From positions 1 through 5,916 of the forward strand of contig CANJYY010000183.1 in the NCBI GenBank assembly GCA_947479185.1: a stretch of DNA of 5,916 bases, written 5' to 3'. Under the pieces are notes generated by a model, which was not told the DNA's origin, ran no database searches, and was given only the letters and a program-made list of their open reading frames with translations. This DNA comes from Caulobacteraceae bacterium (GTDB lineage Bacteria > Pseudomonadota > Alphaproteobacteria > Caulobacterales > Caulobacteraceae). The position numbers were made by a program, and so were the translations under genes. Shown here piece after piece: positions 1 to 4,460 of the stretch; within the stretch, counting starts at the first letter, position 1, and every line of letters begins with the position of its first letter.

Positions 1-153
1 CGCCAGCGCCCAGACCCGCCAGGGCTGCAGGTTGCCGCCCGAGGGGGCGCGGCCGGCGGCGGTCAGGATGGTCTCGACCGTCTGGCGCGGCACCGGCGTC
101 GGCAGGAAGGCGCGGCAGGTATGCCGCGTGGCGAGGGCTTCAAGGACGTCCAT
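1..153 (-). CDS. Nitroreductase family protein, N-terminal fragment (runs off the left edge)
   Basis: Only the first 51 residues are inside the window. They read as the start of an FMN-dependent nitroreductase: a TRHTCRAF segment at residues 9-16, with Arg10 and Arg14 where the family has its FMN-phosphate-binding arginines, then VPRQTVETIL, then the family signature APSGGNLQPW at residues 36-45. Members reduce nitro groups, quinones or related electrophiles using NAD(P)H and FMN, usually as cytoplasmic dimers. The real substrate cannot be told from this fragment. The ATG at 153 is preceded by GGAG (160-163 on the other strand) with a 6-base spacer, and it sits where the family normally begins. 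The gene diverges from the exported-protein gene that starts at 284. The family call is firm; everything beyond it is open. Confidence 0.85.
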   Translation of the reverse strand, partial: MDVLEALATRHTCRAFLPTPVPRQTVETILTAAGRAPSGGNLQPWRVWALA

Positions 154-159
154 GGCGCG

Positions 160-163
160 CTCC
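160..163 (-). promoter_or_regulatory. Ribosome binding site of the nitroreductase gene
   Basis: GGAG on the minus strand lies 6 bases upstream of the ATG at 153. It supports that start, and with it the reading of this fragment as the true N-terminus. Confidence 0.6.
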
Positions 164-203
164 GGTTCGGCGCGCAGGGTGCGGGCCGGCGCCGGCGGCG
201 GCG

Positions 204-217
204 TTGACGGAGGTCAA
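204..217. promoter_or_regulatory. Candidate operator: TTGAC-N4-GTCAA dyad between divergent genes
   Basis: A perfect 5-base inverted repeat separated by GGAG lies in the 130-base gap between the divergent nitroreductase and exported-protein genes. Its position and symmetry fit a binding site for a dimeric repressor acting on one or both genes. Nitroreductase genes are often regulated by a local transcription factor, but none is visible here. Each arm also resembles a -35 box (TTGAC), though no convincing -10 follows on either strand. The site is short, so chance is a real alternative. Confidence 0.3.
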
Positions 218-283
218 AGGGCGGGGGCTTCCGCGAGACCGGTGTTTTGCCTAAGGTCGGCGGACCAACGGGGGGCGAGCATC

Positions 284-658
284 ATGACCAGGGGGATGAA
301 CAGGCTGGGCGCCGTCTGCGCCGCCGTCGTCATGCTGGCCGGGTCTGCGGCCTGGGCGCGGCCCGCGCTGACCGTCGAACTCGAGAAGGACAGCTGCGCC
401 GGGCCGGTGGCCGCCGTGGCGGCGGGCGCCGGCGGGCTGGTGGTGTTCCACCACATGGACGCCGGCCGCTATGTCATCAGCCTGCCCGCCGAGGCCGGCG
501 GTCTGCGACTGACCGTGGCCGAGGGCGGCCGCTGGATCCCCGGCCGGCTGTCGGCCGTGTCGAACGGCCGCCGCTACGCGATCGGCGAGGACGGCGAGCG
601 CATCGTCGTGGCCGTGGGCGGGGATGGCGAGGTTCATATCCAGCTGGATGGACTCTAG
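284..658 (+). CDS. Small exported protein of unknown function (124 aa)
   Basis: I do not recognise this protein. Residues 1-25 look like a Sec signal peptide: Arg3 and Arg7 near the N-terminus, a hydrophobic stretch at about 8-23, and a signal-peptidase-I site AWA|R after residue 25. The mature part is about 99 residues, with a single Cys38, beta-prone segments (LVVFHH, RYVISLP, LRLTVAE, IVVAVG) and many glycines, consistent with a small beta-rich periplasmic domain. One cysteine means no internal disulfide. The open frame extends upstream to position 32, but that part is antisense to the nitroreductase gene. ATG 284 is chosen because it directly begins the signal peptide and has a purine-rich GGGGGCGAG stretch just upstream. 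ATG 296 is an alternative that would still leave a signal peptide. The TAG stop is the first unit of a 7-base repeat array. Confidence 0.65.
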   Translation: MTRGMNRLGAVCAAVVMLAGSAAWARPALTVELEKDSCAGPVAAVAAGAGGLVVFHHMDAGRYVISLPAEAGGLRLTVAEGGRWIPGRLSAVSNGRRYAIGEDGERIVVAVGGDGEVHIQLDGL

Positions 659-741
659 GGGTTAGGGACCAGGGGCTAGTTGAGCGGGGTGGCGGCGAAC
701 GCCGCGCTTCACTAGCCCATAGCCCCTAGCCCCTAGTCCCT
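656..741 (+). repeat. TAGGGRY heptamer element, copy 1 (stop codon embedded; long hairpin)
   Basis: The element starts at the TAG stop of the exported-protein gene. Left arm: 7-base units TAGGGGT, TAGGGAC and CAGGGGC (656-676), then TAGTTG. A core of about 24 bases follows that can form its own GCGGC/GCCGC hairpin (692-705). It ends in CTTCAC, followed by a C-rich right arm of four 7-base units (714-741). The two arms are imperfect inverted repeats, about 22 matches over 26 positions by eye, so one strand can fold into a long hairpin. The minus strand of the right arm has four runs of at least three G with loops of 3-4 bases. A second member of this family lies at 3672-3766. Confidence 0.8.
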
Positions 742-831
742 CTTGCTGCGCCCCTGGCCGACCGTCCCGCATTGCCCCCGCCCCCCGGCGCGCCATATCC
801 TCCCCGCAAAACCGGCTGGGGAAACGCCATC

Positions 832-2184
832 ATGAACCGCACCGCCTCGCTCGCCGCCCTGTCGGCCGCGCTGCTCGCCCTCGCCGCCTGCGGCAAGGCC
901 AGCGACCTGCCGTCGTCGGCGACCTACGGGCCCGACGTGAAACTGACCGCGCCCGACCCGAACGGGCCGATCCCGACGCTCAACCCGGCCAAGGCCGTGG
1001 GCTGGCCGGCGGGCGGGGCGCCGACAGCCCCGGCCGGGTTTACCGTGACGCGGTTCGCCGAGGGTCTGGCCCATCCGCGCTGGCTGTACCTGCTGCCCAA
1101 CGGCGACGTGCTGGTGGTCGAGAGCAATTCGCCGGCGCGCAAGAAGACCAGCCTGACCGACTGGGTCGCCGCCGCGGTGTTCAAGCGCGCCGGGGCCGAT
1201 GCCGCCAGCGCCAATCAGATCACCCTGCTGCGCGACGCCGACGGCAACGGCGCGCCCGAGCAGCGGACCGTGTTCCTCAAGGGGCTGAACTCGCCGCTGG
1301 GCGTCGCCCTGGTCGGCGAGACCCTCTACGTCGCCAACACCGACAGCGTGATGGCCTTCCCCTATACGCCGGGCGCGACGGCGATCAGCGGGCCGGGGGT
1401 CAAGATCGCCGACCTGCCGGCCGGGGCGCCGAACCAGCACTGGGTGCGCAACCTGCTGGCCAGCCCGGACGGGAAGACGCTGTACGTCTCGGTCGGCTCG
1501 CACTCCAACCTCGCCGAAGGCGGCATCGACAAGGAGGCCCGGCGCGCCGGCATCCTGGCGATCGATCTGGCGAGCAAGACCGAGCGGGTGTTCGCCACCG
1601 GCCTGCGCAATCCGGTCGGCATGGCCTTCGAGCCCACGGGCGGGGCGCTGTGGACCGCGGTCAACGAGCGCGACATGCTCGGCAACGACCTGGTGCCCGA
1701 CTACATGACCAGCGTGCAGGACGGCGGCCACTACGGCTGGCCGTGGAGCTACTACGGCCAGAACGTCGATGTGCGCATGCAGCCGCAGCGGCCGGACATG
1801 GTGGCGAAGGCGATCCGTCCCGACTACGCGCTGGGGGCGCACACCGCCTCGCTGGGGCTGGCCTTCTATCCGGCGATCCCGGTGGTCGAACTGGCGGCCG
1901 GACAGACCGCGCCGGCGAGCTTCCCGGCCCGCTACGCCCTGGGCGCGTTCGTCGGCCAGCACGGCTCGTGGAACCGCAAGCCGGCCAGCGGCTACAAGGT
2001 GGTGTTCGTGCCGTTCTCCGGCGGCAAGCCGAACGGCGCGGCGCAGGACTTCCTGACCGGCTTCCTCGACGCGAAAGGCCAGGCGCTGGGCCGCCCGGTC
2101 GGCGTGGCGGTGGACCGCACCGGCGCGCTGCTGGTGGCCGATGACGTGGGCAATGTGGTGTGGCGGGTCAGCGCTGCCAGATAG
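832..2184 (+). CDS. Sorbosone/glucose dehydrogenase-family beta-propeller lipoprotein (450 aa)
   Basis: Reads as a member of the soluble-quinoprotein glucose/L-sorbosone dehydrogenase family: six-bladed beta-propellers that bind PQQ and calcium and oxidise sugars or alcohols in the periplasm, passing electrons to the respiratory chain. Residues 1-19 are a lipoprotein signal ending in the lipobox LAAC with Cys20, so the mature protein should be lipid-anchored. Blade-like segments include GLAHPRWLYLLPNGDVLVVE (78-97), NQHWVRNLLASPDGKTLYVS (201-220, His203 a candidate catalytic base), ATGLRNPVGMAF (255-266, with the Arg-Asn pair typical of the PQQ pocket), DGGHYGWP (297-304), GQHGSWNR (375-382) and RPVGVAV (421-427). 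The start at 832 is preferred over upstream GTG/ATG options because it begins the signal peptide; the ribosome site (GGGGAAA) is weak. PQQ binding and the substrate are inferred from family. No PQQ biosynthesis gene or cytochrome partner is visible nearby. It converges on the thiolase gene. Confidence 0.87.
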   Translation: MNRTASLAALSAALLALAACGKASDLPSSATYGPDVKLTAPDPNGPIPTLNPAKAVGWPAGGAPTAPAGFTVTRFAEGLAHPRWLYLLPNGDVLVVESNSPARKKTSLTDWVAAAVFKRAGADAASANQITLLRDADGNGAPEQRTVFLKGLNSPLGVALVGETLYVANTDSVMAFPYTPGATAISGPGVKIADLPAGAPNQHWVRNLLASPDGKTLYVSVGSHSNLAEGGIDKEARRAGILAIDLASKTERVFATGLRNPVGMAFEPTGGALWTAVNERDMLGNDLVPDYMTSVQDGGHYGWPWSYYGQNVDVRMQPQRPDMVAKAIRPDYALGAHTASLGLAFYPAIPVVELAAGQTAPASFPARYALGAFVGQHGSWNRKPASGYKVVFVPFSGGKPNGAAQDFLTGFLDAKGQALGRPVGVAVDRTGALLVADDVGNVVWRVSAAR

Positions 2185-2232
2185 TCCTCCCCGCTCGCGG
2201 GGAGGGGGACCACGCGGAGCGTGGTGGAGGGG
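2185..2232 (+). repeat. GGGGAGG two-hairpin palindromic element, copy 1
   Basis: The element begins at the base after the dehydrogenase stop codon. It holds two successive hairpins. The first has a 9-bp stem (2186-2194 with 2197-2205). The second has a 7-bp stem (ACCACGC at 2209-2215, GCGTGGT at 2219-2225) with a GGA loop, followed by GGAGGGG. Copy 2 is inverted at 2294-2342 and differs mainly by compensatory changes in the stems. Confidence 0.85.
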
Positions 2233-2293
2233 TCGGCGCCGGAAGGGCCGGATAGACCGGAATTCGGGGTGGGGCCGCTCGCGTTCGCGCTGC
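2233..2293. other. Spacer between the inverted repeat copies
   Basis: This 61-base, GC-rich, non-coding stretch lies between the two inverted copies and contains an AATTCGGGGTGGGG segment. It has short self-complementary pieces, but I see no gene, promoter or clear terminator in it. It may belong to a larger composite element formed with the flanking copies. Confidence 0.4.
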
Positions 2294-2342
2294 CCCCTCC
2301 ACCAGCCTCCGGCTGGTCCCCCTCCCCTCTACGAGGGGAGGA
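2294..2342 (-). repeat. GGGGAGG two-hairpin palindromic element, copy 2 (inverted)
   Basis: Read on the minus strand this matches copy 1 in order and length (49 against 48 bases): TCCTCCCC, loop, GGGGAGGGGGACCA, hairpin, TGGTGGAGGGG. Stems are 2321-2329 with 2333-2341, and ACCAGCC 2301-2307 with GGCTGGT 2311-2317. Against copy 1 the second stem changes CGC/GCG to GCC/GGC and the first changes GC/GC to TC/GA, so pairing is kept. Confidence 0.85.
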
Positions 2343-2350
2343 ATGAACAG

Positions 2351-2384
2351 AAAAAGGGCCGCTCACCTTCCGGTGAGCGGCCCC
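2351..2384 (-). terminator. Intrinsic terminator of the thiolase gene
   Basis: There is a perfect 12-bp stem, GGGCCGCTCACC (2356-2367) with GGTGAGCGGCCC (2372-2383), and a 4-base loop. Read on the minus strand it is followed by TTTTT (2355-2351) and then CTGTT. It lies 26 bases past the thiolase stop codon. This is a textbook rho-independent terminator for the minus strand. In the plus direction the tail (CTTCTGTTT) is weaker, so some bidirectional use for the dehydrogenase transcript is possible. Confidence 0.92.
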
Positions 2385-2409
2385 TTCTGTTTGCGTCAGA
2401 GCGTCTGGA

Positions 2410-3582
2410 TCAGAGCGCTTCGACGATCGTCACGTTGGCCAGACCGCCGCCTTCGCACATGGTCTGCAGACCATAACGGCCGCCGGTGCGGCGCAGGTTG
2501 TGGATCAGGGTGGCCATCAGCTTGGCGCCGGAGCCGCCGAGCGGGTGGCCGAGGGCGATGGCGCCGCCCGAGATGTTCAGCTTCGCCGGATCGGCGTCGT
2601 TGCCCTGCAGCCAGGCCAGCGGCACGGGCGCGAAGGCTTCGTTGACTTCGTACAGGTCGATGTCGCTGATCTTCATGCCGGCCTTCTTGAGGGCCTTCTG
2701 GGTGGCGAACACTGGCTCTTCGAGCATCACGACGGGGTCGCCGGCGGTGACGGTCATGTGGTGGACGCGGGCCAGCGGCTCGACGCCGAGGCGCTTCAGA
2801 CCGGCTTCGTTGACGACCAGCAGGCCCGAGGCGCCGTCGCAGATCTGGCTGGAGCTGGCGGCCGTGACCGTGCCGCCCTCGACCAGCAGCTTGACGCCCT
2901 TGATGCCTTCAAGGCTGGCGTCGAAGCGGATCCCCTCGTCGATGACGTGGGTTTCCTTGGTGCCGTCGGCCAGGGTGATCTCGACGCCGACGATTTCCTT
3001 GTCGAAGTGGCCGGCCTTGGTGGCGGCGATGGCGCGCTGGTGGCTCTGGAAGGCGAAGGCGTCCAGGTCGTCCTTGGTGAAGCCGTACTTCTTCGAGATC
3101 ATCTCGGCGCCGGCGAACTGGCTGAACTGGATGTTCGGATAGCGCTCCTGCATGTTCGGGCTCATGTAGTTGCCCATGCCGGCCTTCATCGCGAGGACCG
3201 AGGGGCTGCCCATGGGCACGCGGCTCATGCTCTCGACGCCGGCGGCGATGACGCAGTCCATGGCGCCCGACATCACGGCCTGGGCCGCGAAGTGCAGCGA
3301 CTGCTGCGAGGAACCGCACTGGCGGTCGACCGAGGTGGCCGGCACGCTTTCCGGGAAGCCGCTGGCCAGCACCGCGTTGCGCGCGATGTTGACGGCCTGT
3401 TCGCCGCCCTGGCCGACGCAGCCCATGATGACGTCCTCGACGGTGGCGGGGTCGGCGCCGGTGCGCGCGACGAGGGCCTTGAGGACTTCACCGGCGAGGT
3501 CGGCGGGGTGAACCCCACTCAGACGGCCACCCTTGCGACCGCCCGCGGTACGGCCGGCGGCGACGATATAGGCTTCACCCAT
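2410..3582 (-). CDS. Thiolase (acetyl-CoA C-acyltransferase / acetyltransferase family), 390 aa
   Basis: Full-length thiolase, close to the usual 390-400 residues. Members either cleave 3-ketoacyl-CoA with CoA (beta-oxidation) or condense two acetyl-CoA (ketone-body or polyhydroxyalkanoate routes); they act as cytoplasmic dimers or tetramers. The catalytic set is present: nucleophilic Cys89 in DRQCGSSQQS, Asn314 in the NEAFA motif (residues 314-318), His346 in GGAIALGHPLGGSGAK (339-354) and Cys376 in CEGGGLANV (376-384). The protein begins directly with the thiolase fold (AYIVAAGRT). The N-terminal RTAGGRKGGRLSGVHP resembles acyl-CoA thiolases of degradative pathways rather than the classic biosynthetic form, but this is not decisive. 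ATG 3582 has AGGGAGA 6 bases upstream. The gene has its own candidate promoter/operator and a strong terminator, so it looks monocistronic. No partner beta-oxidation gene is adjacent. Confidence 0.93.
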   Translation of the reverse strand: MGEAYIVAAGRTAGGRKGGRLSGVHPADLAGEVLKALVARTGADPATVEDVIMGCVGQGGEQAVNIARNAVLASGFPESVPATSVDRQCGSSQQSLHFAAQAVMSGAMDCVIAAGVESMSRVPMGSPSVLAMKAGMGNYMSPNMQERYPNIQFSQFAGAEMISKKYGFTKDDLDAFAFQSHQRAIAATKAGHFDKEIVGVEITLADGTKETHVIDEGIRFDASLEGIKGVKLLVEGGTVTAASSSQICDGASGLLVVNEAGLKRLGVEPLARVHHMTVTAGDPVVMLEEPVFATQKALKKAGMKISDIDLYEVNEAFAPVPLAWLQGNDADPAKLNISGGAIALGHPLGGSGAKLMATLIHNLRRTGGRYGLQTMCEGGGLANVTIVEAL

Positions 3583-3588
3583 GGGGTA

Positions 3589-3595
3589 TCTCCCT
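3589..3595 (-). promoter_or_regulatory. Strong ribosome binding site of the thiolase gene
   Basis: AGGGAGA on the minus strand, 6 bases before ATG 3582, is the strongest Shine-Dalgarno match seen in this window. It fixes the start codon. Confidence 0.8.
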
Positions 3596-3608
3596 GATCA
3601 GGTTATCG

Positions 3609-3624
3609 TTTACGTGAGCGTCAC
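3609..3624. promoter_or_regulatory. Candidate operator (TTTACG-N4-CGTCAC) upstream of the thiolase gene
   Basis: A 16-base site with an ACG-N4-CGT core lies between the proposed -10 and the ribosome site. It resembles, from memory, the TTTACGT/ACGTCAA-type sites of regulators of branched-chain amino acid and fatty acid degradation (LiuR-like) in proteobacteria. The dyad is imperfect, with 4 of 8 half-site positions symmetric, so the resemblance is suggestive only. Its place over the -10/transcription start would suit repression relieved by a pathway intermediate. Confidence 0.35.
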
Positions 3625-3650
3625 TTAAGCCCTCGAACGGCCCGCGCCAA
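3623..3650 (-). promoter_or_regulatory. Candidate promoter of the thiolase gene
   Basis: On the minus strand TTGGCG (3650-3645) is followed after 16 bases by TTAAGT (3628-3623), itself preceded by GC. That gives a GCTTAAG block resembling the Caulobacter housekeeping -10 (GCTANA type). The start of transcription would fall about 35 bases before the ATG. The -35 is one base from TTGACG, and this is the only relatively AT-rich block upstream of the gene. Confidence 0.35.
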
Positions 3651-3671
3651 GTATGACCCAGCGTCAGGGGG

Positions 3672-3766
3672 GAAGGGGCTAGTGTCTAGTGAAGGAGCAT
3701 CGCTGACCGACGGGCTCGCGCCGACCAACTAATCCCTAGCCCCTAATCCCTAGTCCCTAGTCCCTA
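3672..3766 (-). repeat. TAGGGRY heptamer element, copy 2 (stop codon embedded)
   Basis: Read on the minus strand from the flavin reductase stop: TAG begins five in-register 7-base units TAGGGAC, TAGGGAC, TAGGGAT, TAGGGGC, TAGGGAT (3766-3732), then TAGTTG. A core of about 35 bases includes a GAGC...GCTC pair. It ends in CTTCACTAG (3694-3686), followed by a short, degraded C-rich arm (ACACTAGCCCCTTCCC). The boundary motifs and the relation to the upstream stop codon are the same as in the copy at 656-741. The core sequence differs and the distal arm is shorter. The five G runs separated by 3-4 bases make a canonical G-quadruplex motif on the minus strand. Confidence 0.8.
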
Positions 3767-4288
3767 ATCGGTGTGCACCCGCCGGTACCCGCCGCGCAGA
3801 TAGACCAGCGGCTCGTGGTCGGCGTCGTGGTGGACCTTGAGGATGCGGCCGATGAGAATGCGGTGGTCGCCGGCCTCGATGGACTGCTCCGTGCGGCACT
3901 CGAAGTTGGCCATGCAGCCGGGCAGCACCGGGGCCCCGGTGTGCCAGGTCTCCGCCGAGACGCCCGCGAAACGGTCGGCGCCGCGGCGGGCGAACTGGGC
4001 GGCCAGGGCCTGCTGGTCGACGTGCAGCACATTGACGACGAACACGCCGCTGGCCGTCAGGGCCGGCAGGCAGCTGGCCTCGTTGCCGACGCAGATCAGC
4101 GCCAGCGGCGGATCGAGCGACACCGAGGCGAAGCTGTTGGCGGTGAAGCCGACCGGCCGGGTCCCGTCGAGCGTGGTGACGACGGTCACCCCGGTGGTGA
4201 AACAGCCGAAGGCGTCCCGCAGGGCGCGGGCGTCGGCGGCGGCTTCGCCGGTCAGATCAATCGTGCGGGGGCCAGTCATCCCGACCAT
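3764..4288 (-). CDS. Flavin reductase-domain protein (174 aa)
   Basis: Reads as a single-domain flavin reductase (Flavin_Reduct/HpaC-like family). These split-barrel proteins bind FMN or FAD and use NAD(P)H to supply reduced flavin, commonly to a two-component monooxygenase. Motifs: ALRDAFGCFTTGVTVVTT (22-39), the family hallmark GFTANSFASVSLDPPL (47-62) in the flavin-phosphate region, VFVVNVL (82-88), and the C-terminal HRILIGRILKV...PLVYLRGGYRRV (142-171) that closes the barrel. Length is normal for the family. No oxygenase partner is adjacent; the JmjC-like neighbour would use iron and 2-oxoglutarate, not reduced flavin. The start is uncertain: ATG 4288 and ATG 4279 are both in frame and neither has a strong ribosome site. 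The TAG stop (3764-3766) is supplied by the first heptamer of the downstream repeat. Confidence 0.87.
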   Translation of the reverse strand: MVGMTGPRTIDLTGEAAADARALRDAFGCFTTGVTVVTTLDGTRPVGFTANSFASVSLDPPLALICVGNEASCLPALTASGVFVVNVLHVDQQALAAQFARRGADRFAGVSAETWHTGAPVLPGCMANFECRTEQSIEAGDHRILIGRILKVHHDADHEPLVYLRGGYRRVHTD

Positions 4289-4306
4289 TTGGAGCGATCA
4301 GGGGGT

Positions 4307-4333
4307 TCGGGCAAGGGTGCTCGGCGCAAGGGT
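4307..4333. repeat. Short tandem direct repeat upstream of the flavin reductase gene
   Basis: TCGGGCAAGGGT (4307-4318) is repeated as TCGGCGCAAGGGT (4321-4333), two bases apart, with one inserted base. It lies 19-45 bases upstream of the first possible start of the flavin reductase gene, a position that could serve as a paired regulator site or be a plain duplication. No promoter boxes are convincing here. Confidence 0.4.
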
Positions 4334-4352
4334 TGGCCGGGTGGACGCAGAT

Positions 4353-4448
4353 TGCGTGGTTCGACACGCGCTGCGCGCTGCTCACCATGACCTGGAGATA
4401 TGCATGTCATCCTGAGCAGCAGCCGCAGGCTGCGTGTCGAAGGACGCA
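4353..4448. repeat. Long inverted repeat, TTCGACACGC family
   Basis: The left arm (4353-4391) and right arm (4406-4448) are inverted copies around a 14-base loop. Shared blocks, in order, are TGCGT, TTCGACACGC, an internal GC-rich small hairpin, CTGCTCA and ATGAC. The arms differ at two paired dinucleotides: GG against CC before TTCGACACGC, and CC against GG after CTGCTCA. On folding these leave symmetric internal loops. It has no coding potential I trust. It begins 12 bases past the JmjC-like gene's stop and could act as a 3'-end stabiliser or terminator, though no T tract follows. From memory, elements with this TTCGACACGC...GTCATCCTGAGC layout are common between genes in Caulobacter and sphingomonad genomes. 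Confidence 0.85.
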
Positions 4449-4460
4449 CGAAGCGCCCGC

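Noticed and set aside
32..283. N-terminal extension of the exported-protein frame upstream of ATG 284
   Set aside because: The extension is Arg-rich, overlaps the nitroreductase gene on the other strand, and would bury the signal peptide in the middle of the protein.
656..765. CRISPR-like array suggested by regular repeats
   Set aside because: The units are 7 bases with no unique spacers, and the arms are inverted. This is not a CRISPR architecture and no cas gene is present.
733..1962. Open frame of 409 codons on the minus strand, antisense to the dehydrogenase
   Set aside because: Arg/Gly/His-rich low-complexity protein with no recognisable domain, as expected from a shadow frame in very GC-rich DNA. 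The opposite strand encodes a clear conserved protein.
832..2184. Idea that the dehydrogenase, thiolase and flavin reductase form one pathway
   Set aside because: The genes are on opposite strands or separated by repeats and their own signals, and no shared substrate is evident.
2356..2392. Strong plus-strand terminator for the dehydrogenase gene
   Set aside because: The hairpin is perfect but the plus-strand tail CTTCTGTTT is interrupted. The minus-strand TTTTT tail fits far better, so it is assigned to the thiolase, with bidirectional use only possible.
2500..3597. Open frame of 365 codons on the plus strand, antisense to the thiolase
   Set aside because: Composition is typical of a complementary frame (GDG, ADAH, LGGG strings), and the thiolase on the other strand has its full catalytic set, ribosome site and terminator.
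4353..4448. Insertion sequence end or integration scar
   Set aside because: No transposase, no flanking target duplication seen, and the element is a self-contained palindrome about the size of a repetitive intergenic unit.
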